From positions 6,076,001 through 6,140,000 of the forward strand of contig OW818658.1 of NCBI GenBank assembly GCA_942492815.1: DNA of 64,000 nt, read 5' to 3'. Numbering within the stretch: position 1 is the first letter of the stretch; every line of letters begins with the position of its first letter. The notes under the pieces are model-generated. The model was given only the letters and a program-made list of their open reading frames with translations, made no database searches and was not told the DNA's origin. Made by a program: the position numbers and the translations under genes. The DNA comes from JAEUWI01 sp942492815 (lineage in GTDB: Bacteria; Hydrogenedentota; Hydrogenedentia; Hydrogenedentales; JAEUWI01). Below are positions 34,672-43,451 of this stretch, in pieces.

Positions 34672-36621
34672 ATGAGCCATACCGTGGAAACTTTTGAGTT
34701 TCAGACCGAAGCACGCCAGCTCCTGGATTTGATGATTCATTCGGTCTATTCCAACAAGGACATCTTCCTTCGCGAGTTGATTTCCAACAGCTCCGACGCC
34801 CTGGACAAGCGGCGCTTCGAGGGCCTGAAGGATCCGGCACTCCTGCCCGAAGGCACGGAACTTCACATCAAGATCGTGCCGGATATGGAAGCCCGCACCT
34901 TGTCCATCGTGGACAACGGCATCGGCATGTCCCGCGACGAAGTGAAGGATCTCATCGGCACGATTGCAAAGTCGGGCACGAAGGAATTCCTGAAGACCAT
35001 CAAGGAGAGCAAGGAAAGCACCCTGAACCCCGAATTAATCGGCCAGTTCGGCGTGGGCTTCTACTCCAGCTTCATGGCGGCGGACCGCGTGACCATGATC
35101 ACGCGCAAGGCGGGCGAAGAGCACGCCACCCGCTGGGAATCGGCGGGCGACGGCACCTATACCCTGGAGGCCGCCGAGCGCGATGAAGCGGGCACGACGG
35201 TAACGCTGCACCTGAAGACCGCCGACACGGAAGACGGCCTGAACGACTACACCCAGGAATGGCAGATCCGCCAGATCGTGAAGCAGTACTCGGATTTCGT
35301 GGCCTACCCCATCCAAATGGACATCGAGCGCACGGAAATCGAGCGCGACGAATACGGCAAGCCCGTGGAAGGCGCCGAAGAGAAGAAGGTCATCAAGACT
35401 GAGACCCTCAACTCCATGAAGGCTCTGTGGCTTCGTAGCAAGAACGAAGTCACGGAAGACGAGTACAACGAGTTCTACAAGCACATCTCCCACGACTGGA
35501 ACGAGCCCGCCTCGCGTATCCAGGCAAAGATCGAGGGCACGCTCGAATACTCCCTGCTCCTCTATGTGCCCTCCAAAGCTCCGATGGACCTCTACTACCA
35601 TGGCGTGCGCCACGGCGTCCACCTCTATGTGAAGCGCATCTTCATTATGGACGACTGCAAGGAGCTTCTGCCCGAGTTCCTGCGCTTCCTCCGCGGTGTG
35701 GTGGATTCGGAAGACCTCTCGCTCAACATCTCCCGCGAGATCCTCCAGCAGGACCGCCAGATCGAGCGCATGCGCAAGGGCATCGTCAGCAAGGTGCTCG
35801 ACTTCCTCCGCAAGCAGTACAAAGACGACCGGGACGAGTACATCGCCTTCTGGAACGAGTTCGGCCGCGTCTTCAAGGAAGGCGTCTTCCAGGATCAGGA
35901 GAACCAGGAGGGCATCCTCGACCTGTGCCTCTTCTGGTCCACGAACAGCAAAGAAGAATATACCTCCCTCACCGAATACGTCGGGCGCATGAAAGAAGGC
36001 CAGGACGCCATCTACTACATGACCGGTGAATCCCGCTCCAAGATCGAGGAGTCCCCCCACCTCGAAAGCTTCACGGAGAAGGGCTATGAAGTGCTCATCC
36101 TGCCCGATCCCGTGGACGAGATCTGGGCCCAGCAGGTCTTCAAACACAAGGACCACGCGTTCAAATCCATCAGCAAGGGCGAAGTGGAGCTGGGCACCGA
36201 AGACGAGCGCAAGGAAGCCGAAGAGCAGCGCAAAGAGAAGGAGAAAGAATACCAGTCTCTCCTCGATTGTCTGAAGGACAAGCTGAAGAATCACGTGAAG
36301 GAAGTTCGCCTGTCGAACCGCCTCACCAACTCCGCCGCGTGCCTCGTGACCGGTGCCAGCGATCTTTCGCCCCAGCTCGAAGCCATGATGCGCCAGATGG
36401 GCCAGGACTTTCCCCAGTCCAAGCGCATCCTGGAACTCAACCCGAAGCACCCGCTCCTCGACAAGCTCCAAAGCCTCTTCGATGGCAACGCGGACGACCC
36501 TCAGCTCAACGACTACGCCCAGCTCATCTACGGCCAGTCGATCCTCGCCGAGGGCGGCGACCTCCCCAACCCCGGCCAGTTCAGCAAGCTGGTGGCGGAT
36601 TTGATGGTGAAGGCGGGCTGA
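34672..36621 (+). CDS. htpG: Chaperone HtpG (Hsp90)
   Basis: ATP-dependent dimeric chaperone. 649 residues from ATG 34672, which has GGAG 8 bases upstream. N-terminal GHKL ATPase: FLRELISNSSDALDK, DNGIGMS, IGQFGVGFYSSFM; a middle domain with YVKRIFIMDDC and NISREILQQD; a charged helix (ERKEAEEQRKEKEKE) before the C-terminal dimerisation domain. Its EEVD-less end is normal for bacteria. A strong terminator follows. Confidence 0.97.
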   Translation: MSHTVETFEFQTEARQLLDLMIHSVYSNKDIFLRELISNSSDALDKRRFEGLKDPALLPEGTELHIKIVPDMEARTLSIVDNGIGMSRDEVKDLIGTIAKSGTKEFLKTIKESKESTLNPELIGQFGVGFYSSFMAADRVTMITRKAGEEHATRWESAGDGTYTLEAAERDEAGTTVTLHLKTADTEDGLNDYTQEWQIRQIVKQYSDFVAYPIQMDIERTEIERDEYGKPVEGAEEKKVIKTETLNSMKALWLRSKNEVTEDEYNEFYKHISHDWNEPASRIQAKIEGTLEYSLLLYVPSKAPMDLYYHGVRHGVHLYVKRIFIMDDCKELLPEFLRFLRGVVDSEDLSLNISREILQQDRQIERMRKGIVSKVLDFLRKQYKDDRDEYIAFWNEFGRVFKEGVFQDQENQEGILDLCLFWSTNSKEEYTSLTEYVGRMKEGQDAIYYMTGESRSKIEESPHLESFTEKGYEVLILPDPVDEIWAQQVFKHKDHAFKSISKGEVELGTEDERKEAEEQRKEKEKEYQSLLDCLKDKLKNHVKEVRLSNRLTNSAACLVTGASDLSPQLEAMMRQMGQDFPQSKRILELNPKHPLLDKLQSLFDGNADDPQLNDYAQLIYGQSILAEGGDLPNPGQFSKLVADLMVKAG

Positions 36622-36651
36622 TATCAGCGAGGGGACTGTTTCGAACATGTC

Positions 36652-36685
36652 AGCGGGTCTTCAGAGATGAAGACCCGCTTTTTTT
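36652..36685 (+). terminator. Rho-independent terminator of htpG
   Basis: An 11-bp stem (AGCGGGTCTTC with GAAGACCCGCT), a six-base loop, then seven T residues, 30 bases after the htpG stop. Confidence 0.95.
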
Positions 36686-36705
36686 GCTGAGGGGCCACTC
36701 AATGC

Positions 36706-36745
36706 GTGCCACACGATCTCGCCGAAAGGCGAGATCGTGTGGCAC
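36706..36745. repeat. 40-base palindrome, third member of the 1961/2129 family
   Basis: An almost perfect hairpin with 18-bp arms (GTGCCACACGATCTCGCC with its reverse complement) and a four-base loop GAAA. It lies just after the htpG terminator. The left arm matches the copies at 1961-1997 and 2129-2165. Confidence 0.85.
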
Positions 36746-36775
36746 AGCATCCTACGCGCGCGGGTCCGGTCCCCC

Positions 36776-38152
36776 CTATTCCCCGAATCCCAGCACGTCT
36801 CCGGTTACCAGCCCGCCGCCTACACCGCCGCCGCTTCCACCCGCCACACCCGTCTGGGCCGGTGCGCCGGGCACTTCAAATTGCGCGCCCACGGTCAGGC
36901 GCTCGCCCATGCGATCGATCATGAAATAGACATTGCCGTGGCGCTGGGCTTCGAGCATGGCGAGTTCGTAGTCGAGCTTGTTCGCAATTGCCGTGCGGTT
37001 CAACTGCACGATCACGTCGCCCCGCTGCACCCCCGCCGTCTTGGCGAGGCTGGACTCGGCCACGTTGTTTACGTAGAGCCCCTGGGGCGCCTGAAGCCCG
37101 TAGTTCTTTGCCGTCGCTGGCGTCAGCGCCGTTGCCTCCGTGCCGGTCTCCTGAAGCTTGAAGGTGCTCACAAGCTGGCGTATGTCCGTGCCAAGCGTCT
37201 TGTTGAAGGTCTCCTCCAGCACCTGCCCGTCCACGTAGTCCAGCTTCTCCAGCTCGTCGATGATGGTGCGAATCGCCCCGTCGCCGTACTTATCCTCCAC
37301 CAGAATAAACAGTCCCATGGCGGCGTTGAAATAGTCCGGGTTGTTCGCCCGGTCATCAAAGGAGTCCCAGGTGAAGAGATCGGCGCCGACCTTTGACAGG
37401 GAGCTCAGAGGCTGCTGATATACGTGGTTGTTTTCGAAGGCCGATAGGGGAACCGTGGCACCGTCGGTCGCCGTGCGCTCGCGCATTTTTTCGTAGACCA
37501 GAAACTCCGCATAGTTCGCCAGGCCCTCGCGGAACCAGCGGGTGTAGTAGCGGGTTTTCACCAGCGGATTCTCTTTCTGATCGTCCAGGATCAGGGGCGG
37601 CCGCGCGGGGTCCACCAGGCTCAGCTTGGCCAGCTCGTGGACAAACATATAGGGATAGAAGGGATTCGTGGATCGGATGGTCGCGAAGGTCTCGTCCGTA
37701 TCCGCCACAAACATGGGGAACTGGTACACATCGCTCGTGCGCTGGAAGCCCCCGGTGATCTCCCCCGGCAGGCGGTCGCGACGCAGTAAATAGGCGCGCA
37801 CCGGCACCTGAAGTTCGCGGCCGAGCTTCTGCTCCACATGGGCAATGTACTGCTCCATCTCCATGGCCAGCTCGCCCGCCTGCTCCTTCAGCCCCGCCTG
37901 AAAGGCCACCTCGGCGCGGCCCACTTTCGCCGTGCCCTCATAGTACTGCTCCGCCACATGAGCATTGTCCACCACCACCGCGTCGCTGTAATTGAAGCGC
38001 ACATCAAACGCGGGCTTTCCGCCGTCCTCCTGATAGGTGGTGTAGGTCTCCAGCGCCGTCTTATCCTGCAGCGTCTCGCAGCCTGCAAGCAGGCCAGCCA
38101 GCGCAACACCGCAAGCGGCCCGGCGAACCCATGGCTTCAACATTTTCGGCAT
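36776..38152 (-). CDS. Lipoprotein with degenerate MA-like peptidase and PDZ domain
   Basis: A 458-residue exported protein; lipobox LLAGC near Cys25. The middle has the layout of gluzincin (peptidase MA-like) proteins: FVHELAKLSL, then FREGLANYAEFLVYEKM. However, the expected HExxH reads HELAK, without the second zinc His. The C-terminal third is a PDZ domain (GLYVNNVAESSLAKTAGVQRGDVIVQLN), followed by a Gly-rich tail. It may be a pseudo-peptidase or binding scaffold in the envelope. ATG 38152 has GGGAG 10 bases upstream; the longer frame to 38215 lacks support. Confidence 0.75.
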   Translation of the reverse strand: MPKMLKPWVRRAACGVALAGLLAGCETLQDKTALETYTTYQEDGGKPAFDVRFNYSDAVVVDNAHVAEQYYEGTAKVGRAEVAFQAGLKEQAGELAMEMEQYIAHVEQKLGRELQVPVRAYLLRRDRLPGEITGGFQRTSDVYQFPMFVADTDETFATIRSTNPFYPYMFVHELAKLSLVDPARPPLILDDQKENPLVKTRYYTRWFREGLANYAEFLVYEKMRERTATDGATVPLSAFENNHVYQQPLSSLSKVGADLFTWDSFDDRANNPDYFNAAMGLFILVEDKYGDGAIRTIIDELEKLDYVDGQVLEETFNKTLGTDIRQLVSTFKLQETGTEATALTPATAKNYGLQAPQGLYVNNVAESSLAKTAGVQRGDVIVQLNRTAIANKLDYELAMLEAQRHGNVYFMIDRMGERLTVGAQFEVPGAPAQTGVAGGSGGGVGGGLVTGDVLGFGE

Positions 38153-38230
38153 AGTGGTTGTGCTCCCTGAAAAGACCAACGGCAACGAACGCTGCCTAGT
38201 GTACCCCGACGCCACAGACCATGCAATTCA

Positions 38231-38335
38231 GTTGACAATTGACAATTGACAGTTGACAGCGAACCCCACCCATGACCCATGACCCATAAGACCCCTTCAT
38301 CACCGACGCCACTGTCAACTGTCAACTATCCACGG
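38231..38335. repeat. Period-7 quasi-palindrome, TTGACAG class
   Basis: The left arm has four TTGACA words exactly 7 bases apart (38231-38259). The right arm has CTGTCAACTGTCAAC (38312-38326). Between them is a separate CCATGAC/CCCATAAG direct repeat. Each TTGACA equals the sigma-70 -35 consensus. It lies between the divergent PDZ lipoprotein and MBL hydrolase genes. Confidence 0.82.
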
Positions 38336-38343
38336 TCACCTGC

Positions 38344-38349
38344 TAAAAT
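38344..38349 (+). promoter_or_regulatory. Candidate extended -10 for the MBL hydrolase
   Basis: TGCTAAAAT, 33 bases upstream of ATG 38382, just after the period-7 repeat. Weak evidence. Confidence 0.3.
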
Positions 38350-38381
38350 CCCGACACACTGCAGCAACCAGGAGTTTTCCC

Positions 38382-39332
38382 ATGCCCACAGCACCAGCCT
38401 CTGTCACCACTATCGATTGCCTCTACGATCACCCGGAGCGCGCCGCCGCCTTCCTGATTCTCGAAGGCGACCGCGCGGCGTTCGTGGACAACAACACGAC
38501 CCTGGCGGTCCCCCATCTATTGGCCGCGCTGGCGGAACGGGGCTACACTCCGGAACAGGTGGACTATGCCATTGTTACCCACATCCACCTCGATCATGCG
38601 GGGGGCACGTCGGAGCTGGTCAAGCATTGCCCGAACGCCACCGTGCTGGCCCACCCAAGAGCGGCACGCCACCTGATCGATCCTTCGCGCATCGTCGCGG
38701 GTGCCACCGCCGTGTATGGCGCCGAGACCTTTGCCAAGCGCTATGGGGTCATTGAGCCCGTGGCGGAGGCACGCGTGCGCGCGATGGAGGACGGCGAGCG
38801 CCTCGCGTGGGGCAGCAGGATGCTGACCTTCATTCACACGAGGGGCCACGCGAGCCACCACTTCTGCATTCACGATTCAGGCACCAACGCGCTCTTCGCG
38901 GGGGACGCCTTCGGCCTGTCGCGCATGACCTCCATGCGCCCCGGCCCGGCCTTTACCGTCTGCACCTCATCCCCACCGGAATTCGAACCGGACGAAGCGC
39001 GCATCAGCGTGCAACGCATCCTCGACAGCGGCGCGGAATGGGTCTACCAGACCCACTTCGGCTATTTCTCCGACCTCCAGATCCGCGCGGAACAGCTTCT
39101 GCGCTCGATCGGCGATCTGGAAGAGATCGGGTGCGAGGCGGCCGCCACCACGCTCAGCGGCGACGCCCTTCAGGACTATTGCCAGCCCCGGGTCATCGCG
39201 GCCTTCGAGGCCCATCTGAAGCGCTGCGGGGTGGAGGATGTGGACGCCGACATGGCCTGGCTCGCCGAGGACATTCGCCTCAACGCCATGGGGCTCGGCT
39301 TCTACGTCGAGCGGCTGCGCCGGGGCATCTGA
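38382..39332 (+). CDS. MBL-fold metallo-hydrolase
   Basis: A 316-residue cytoplasmic metallo-beta-lactamase-fold enzyme. The metal motif THIHLDHAGG lies at about 66-75, HTRGHASHHFCI supplies the next His, LFAGDAFGLS the bridging Asp, and YQTHFGYF the last His, so both metal sites look intact. A C-terminal helical region of about 80 residues follows. Closest to glyoxalase II-like or quorum-lactonase-like hydrolases; substrate unknown. CCAGGAG lies 9 bases before ATG 38382. Confidence 0.88.
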   Translation: MPTAPASVTTIDCLYDHPERAAAFLILEGDRAAFVDNNTTLAVPHLLAALAERGYTPEQVDYAIVTHIHLDHAGGTSELVKHCPNATVLAHPRAARHLIDPSRIVAGATAVYGAETFAKRYGVIEPVAEARVRAMEDGERLAWGSRMLTFIHTRGHASHHFCIHDSGTNALFAGDAFGLSRMTSMRPGPAFTVCTSSPPEFEPDEARISVQRILDSGAEWVYQTHFGYFSDLQIRAEQLLRSIGDLEEIGCEAAATTLSGDALQDYCQPRVIAAFEAHLKRCGVEDVDADMAWLAEDIRLNAMGLGFYVERLRRGI

Positions 39333-39362
39333 GCGCGCTCCAAACTGCGCCCACAAGCAAAG

Positions 39363-39388
39363 CACCCCCGGACCACTGTCCGGGGGTG
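39363..39388. terminator. Bidirectional terminator-like hairpin
   Basis: CACCCCCGGAC with GTCCGGGGGTG and a four-base loop, between the convergent MBL hydrolase and glgP genes. T-runs are short on both sides. Confidence 0.65.
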
Positions 39389-39412
39389 CCGCTTATTCGC
39401 TTGAAATCGAAC

Positions 39413-41971
39413 TCAGGCCCAGGCGATCAACGCGGTCTCGTGCTTCTGCGCCAGATCGTCATGATTCGGGATCACGCGCACGGTAAAGCCCAGTTGGCCG
39501 GTTCGGTCGCATTTGATGGAACCTTCAAACCGCGCAAGCCCGTTCTTCACACCTGGGGTCGCGGCCATTTCGCTGCCGATGCCATCCACAATCTGCCCTT
39601 CGGCGTTTAATTGGCCGAAGTAGACTTCCACCGTCACATCGGCGCTCGTGAGTTCGCCCAGATTAAGGTCGGCAGCCACGGAGAGATTCGTCCCCACGGG
39701 CAAATTCTCCGAGGGGCCCGATTCCACGCGGGCGATGGAAACCTGGGGCCAGTGCGCCTGGATTCGCTGCTTCCAGGCGGCCAGCGCGCAGGCGCCCGCC
39801 CGCTTGTTGGCGCGAAGCGCATTGCGTCGCTGACCCGACGGGATGTAGCAGCGGTCGGTATACTCTTGCACCATGCGGTAGGTGTTGAACACGGGCCCGA
39901 TGGTGCGGATGGCCGACTTCATGCGGCGGATCCACTCCCGGGGCAGGTCATCGCTGCCGCGCTCGTAGAACGTGGGCACCACTTCCTTTTCCAGTAATTC
40001 GTAGAGCATTTCGCTTTCCACGCGATCCTGCTCTTCCAGGCTCTCGTAGTTCTCTCCCCGGCCGATGCTCCAGCCGTTCGGCCCCAGGTGTTCCGCCTCG
40101 CACCACCAGCCGTCGGGAATGCTGATATTCAGCGCGCCGTTGGCCGAGGCCTTCATGCCGCTCGTGCCGCTGGCTTCCATGGGGCGGCGCGGCGTGTTGA
40201 GCCAACAATCCACCCCCTGGACCATATAGCGTGCCACGTTGATGTCGTAGTCTTCCAGGAAAATGAAATGGCGCTGGAGATCGGGATCGCGTCCCACCTG
40301 ATACAGCTCGCGGATTAACTGCTTGCCCGCCGCATCCTGCGGGTGGGCCTTGCCGGCGATGATAAACTGCACCGGGCGGCCGGGGTTCGCCAGGATGCGC
40401 TCAAGGCGCTCCGGATCGCGTAGGATCAGCGTGGCCCGCTTGTAGGTGGCGAAGCGCCGGGCAAAACCGATGGTCAGCGCGTCGGGGTTAAGCACCTCGC
40501 GGCAAATCTTCAACTCCGCATCGGTCGCGCCCCGGTTCTCGTGCTGCTTCACCAGCCGGCGGCGGGCGAAGTTCACCAGGCGCTCGCGGCGGCGTTCGTG
40601 GGTCCGCCAGAGTTCCGTATCCGGCACATCGTCGATACGCTGCCAGATGCTGTGATCATCCGGGCTGTTCACCCAGCCGGGACCGAGATAGCGGTCATAG
40701 AGGTCGGAGAGATCGCGGGAGATCACGCTGCGCGTGTGAATGCCGTTGGTGATCGACGTGATGGGTACTTCGTCTTCCGGAATGCCCTTCCACGTCAGGT
40801 TCCACATGTTGCGCGCCACTTCGCCGTGGAGCTTGCTCACGCCGTTGGCCCCGGCCGAGAGGCGAAGCGCCAGCACGGTCATGCAGAAGGGCTCCTGGGT
40901 GTCGCTCGGGTTTTGGCGGCCGAGCTGGAGCAGGCGTTCGAAGGGAATGCCCACCTCACGGCAGTAATTCCCAAAATAGCGCTCCACCAGTGCCGCCTCG
41001 AACATATCGTTGCCCGCGGGCACCGGCGTGTGGGTTGTGAAGAAGCTGTTCGCCTTCACGGTTTCGATGGCCTCTTCAAACTTCAGCCCCTCGTCCGTGA
41101 CCAGATCTTTAATTCGCTGCAAGGTCATGAAGGCCGCGTGGCCTTCGTTCATGTGATAGGTGGTCGGCTGAATGCCCAGCGCGTGCATGGTGTAGACGCC
41201 GCCCATGCCCAGCATGATTTCCTGGCGCACGCGGGTTTCCCGATCGCCACCGTAGAGCTGGGCCGTGATGGCCTTTGCGGCGGGCGAATTGTCCGGGTGA
41301 TCGCAGTCCAGCAGATACAGCGGCACGCGTCCGACCTGGCAGCGCCACACGTAAGCGGTAACCATGCCCTCGGGATAGGGCACCTGGATCGTCAGGGCCG
41401 CGCCCTGAGCATCCCGCTCGTGGTTGATGGCAATATTGTAGAAATCGTTGTGCGGGTAGGTTTCCTGCTGCCAGCCGTCGGAGCTGAGATACTGGCTGAA
41501 ATAGCCGCCCCGATAGAGCAGGCCGATACCGACGAGGGGCAGACCCAGATCGCTCGCGGCCTTCAAGTGGTCACCCGCCAGGATGCCCAGACCGCCGGAG
41601 TAGATGCGGAGGGACTCGTGGAGGCCAAACTCCGCAGACATATAGGCCACGCGGAAGTTTTCCGGCGCTTCGGGATTGCGTTCCTTCCACGTGTTGGAGG
41701 CCATGTACGTCTTCAAGCTGGCCGCCACCCGGTCCATGTGGGCCAGAAAGCTGTCGTCATCCGCCAGATCTTCCAGGCGGAGTTGGCTCAGACGGCCCAG
41801 CATGGCGCAGGGGCTCTGGTTCACTTCGGTCCACAGGTCGCGGTCGAGGCGGTGAAACAAGTCGATCGCATCGTGATTCCAACACCACCAGAGGTTATGG
41901 GCAATATCAGAAAGGGCCTGGAGCCGTTCGGGCAGCCGCGGCACCACCGTAAATTTGGATACAGTCGCCAT
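39413..41971 (-). CDS. glgP: Alpha-glucan (glycogen) phosphorylase
   Basis: Releases glucose-1-phosphate from alpha-1,4-glucans using PLP. 852 residues, of the short-form alpha-glucan phosphorylase type rather than E. coli GlgP. An N-terminal DUF3417-like region (LPERLQALSDIAHNLWWCW) is followed by YMSAEFGLHESLRIYSGGLG; the PLP lysine is probably K607 in EASGTSGMKASANGALN. The C-terminal 150 residues are beta-rich. AAAGGA lies about 9 bases before the start. It is divergent from nagB. Confidence 0.95.
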   Translation of the reverse strand: MATVSKFTVVPRLPERLQALSDIAHNLWWCWNHDAIDLFHRLDRDLWTEVNQSPCAMLGRLSQLRLEDLADDDSFLAHMDRVAASLKTYMASNTWKERNPEAPENFRVAYMSAEFGLHESLRIYSGGLGILAGDHLKAASDLGLPLVGIGLLYRGGYFSQYLSSDGWQQETYPHNDFYNIAINHERDAQGAALTIQVPYPEGMVTAYVWRCQVGRVPLYLLDCDHPDNSPAAKAITAQLYGGDRETRVRQEIMLGMGGVYTMHALGIQPTTYHMNEGHAAFMTLQRIKDLVTDEGLKFEEAIETVKANSFFTTHTPVPAGNDMFEAALVERYFGNYCREVGIPFERLLQLGRQNPSDTQEPFCMTVLALRLSAGANGVSKLHGEVARNMWNLTWKGIPEDEVPITSITNGIHTRSVISRDLSDLYDRYLGPGWVNSPDDHSIWQRIDDVPDTELWRTHERRRERLVNFARRRLVKQHENRGATDAELKICREVLNPDALTIGFARRFATYKRATLILRDPERLERILANPGRPVQFIIAGKAHPQDAAGKQLIRELYQVGRDPDLQRHFIFLEDYDINVARYMVQGVDCWLNTPRRPMEASGTSGMKASANGALNISIPDGWWCEAEHLGPNGWSIGRGENYESLEEQDRVESEMLYELLEKEVVPTFYERGSDDLPREWIRRMKSAIRTIGPVFNTYRMVQEYTDRCYIPSGQRRNALRANKRAGACALAAWKQRIQAHWPQVSIARVESGPSENLPVGTNLSVAADLNLGELTSADVTVEVYFGQLNAEGQIVDGIGSEMAATPGVKNGLARFEGSIKCDRTGQLGFTVRVIPNHDDLAQKHETALIAWA

Positions 41972-42537
41972 GGAATTAAAATCCTTTCTAAGGGAAAATA
42001 CTATCGTTGCGGTCCAGGAACGCGTGGCGGGCCTCCCGGGCCGGGACGTTCTATCGGGTCAGCAGCCGGTGCCCTGACCAGTCGGTTGTATACAACGGGG
42101 GCATTGAAGTGTTGAACACTGCGTAAAGAATACACGCTGGACGTGCAACCCTGGTAAAAGGGCGCGGCGGCGCTTTCCCCGTCGGCGCCTGCAAACCCGC
42201 TCTCCCCAGACATGCAGGGCGCATGTTGGCTGTAAGCATATCAACTGGGCCGGGAAGTGGCAAGTATTGGTTGCGGGATGAGAATTCGGCTGGGTGTCGG
42301 CTGGGTTGCGTTTTGGGGTTTCCGAACGGTATTCTTTTGACCACCCCGCAATCGGACCCTCGGGGGGATCCGCGCGCACCTACGGCCTGCCTGCCGTTTT
42401 CCCGCGTTTATCCGGTCTGGATCTCCACATCCAGGGCCCGATCCAAGTGTCGGCGCGCGCCTTTCAACCGGTGCCTGTCCGGTGCCAAACCTGCTGCACC
42501 TGTTGTGGCAGCACCGAATCAAGAGAGTGGAAGAGTC
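41972..42537. other. Divergent glgP/nagB regulatory region
   Basis: 566 bases without a convincing gene; the nagB frame runs open through its right half but shows no family similarity there. It contains two perfect palindromes (42085-42096 and 42108-42120) and a GC-rich CGGGCCTCCCGGGCCGGGA stretch near 42031. Promoter boxes are not clear. Confidence 0.5.
42085..42120. promoter_or_regulatory. Two palindromic candidate operators
   Basis: GTTGTATACAAC (42085-42096) is a perfect 12-base palindrome. AGTGTTGAACACT (42108-42120) is a perfect 13-base palindrome, 11 bases on. The first contains TTGTATACAA, which fits the TNGT...ACNA pattern of GntR/FadR-type regulators. No such regulator gene is in the window. 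Confidence 0.45.
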
Positions 42538-43323
42538 ATGGAAGTCATCATCCGAAAAACGGAGGAAGAGGCCGCGCAGTTGACGGCGGACCTGATCACC
42601 CACGCACTGGTCGCCAACCCGCGCCTGGTGCTGGGGCTGGCCACCGGCCGCACGATGGAAGGGCTCTACGCCCGACTGGTCAAGAAGCATCGCGAGGACA
42701 ATCTCGATTTTGCCGCCGCGACCACCTTCAACCTCGACGAATACATCGGACTCGCCCCGGAGAATCCCAATTCCTACCGGAGCTACATGAACCACCACCT
42801 CTTCGATCACATCAACATCCCCAAGGCTAGCACCTACCTGCCCAACGGCGCCGCGCCCGACCTGGACAAGGAGTGCGACGACTATGAACGGCGGATCGAG
42901 GCGAGCAATGGCATCGATCTCCAGTTGCTGGGTATCGGCAGCACGGGCCACATCGGCTTCAACGAGCCCCTTTCCGCGCTGCGCAGCCGCACCCGCTGCA
43001 AGGCCCTGACCCCCGGCACCATCGCCCAGAACGCACCCCTCTTCGACAACCCGGAGGACATGCCCCGGCGCGCCATGACCATGGGCGTGGGCACGATCCT
43101 GGATTCCCGCCGCTGCATCATGCTGGTAACCGGCGCCGCCAAGGCCGACATCGTCTCGAAGGCGGTGGAAGGTCCCATCACCTCCATGATTTCCGCGTCG
43201 GCCCTGCAGCTCCATCCGAAATGCACGATCGTCGTGGATGAGGCCGCCGCCGCGAAGCTGGAAAACCGGGGCTACTACGACTGGATCTTCCAGAACGAGC
43301 CGGAGTGGGCGCCCTACCGCTGA
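42538..43323 (+). CDS. nagB: Glucosamine-6-phosphate deaminase
   Basis: Converts glucosamine-6-phosphate to fructose-6-phosphate and ammonia. 261 residues from ATG 42538. Motifs: LGLATGRTMEGLY, TTFNLDEYIGL (Asp67), and GHIGFNEP (His138, Glu143). In the active-site loop the residue matching E. coli Asp141 is Thr (GSTGHIG; many Bacillus-type enzymes have Asn). Activity is therefore likely but not certain. It may link amino-sugar breakdown to glmM-dependent synthesis. The upstream frame extension is not supported. Confidence 0.92.
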   Translation: MEVIIRKTEEEAAQLTADLITHALVANPRLVLGLATGRTMEGLYARLVKKHREDNLDFAAATTFNLDEYIGLAPENPNSYRSYMNHHLFDHINIPKASTYLPNGAAPDLDKECDDYERRIEASNGIDLQLLGIGSTGHIGFNEPLSALRSRTRCKALTPGTIAQNAPLFDNPEDMPRRAMTMGVGTILDSRRCIMLVTGAAKADIVSKAVEGPITSMISASALQLHPKCTIVVDEAAAAKLENRGYYDWIFQNEPEWAPYR

Positions 43324-43451
43324 AATGCCTTGGGCAAAGTCCGGAATAATTTGATATCTTGATAAGGCAGTAACACACCGCGCATGTGCGTGGTGTGTTT
43401 TCATTTGGGACTTGGCGTCGTTCAACGCCGCCACATGACGGGAGAAACGCG

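Noticed and set aside
42223..42537. Upstream extension of nagB
   Set aside because: The extra 105 residues have no family similarity and no ribosome site; ATG 42538 gives the standard NagB length.
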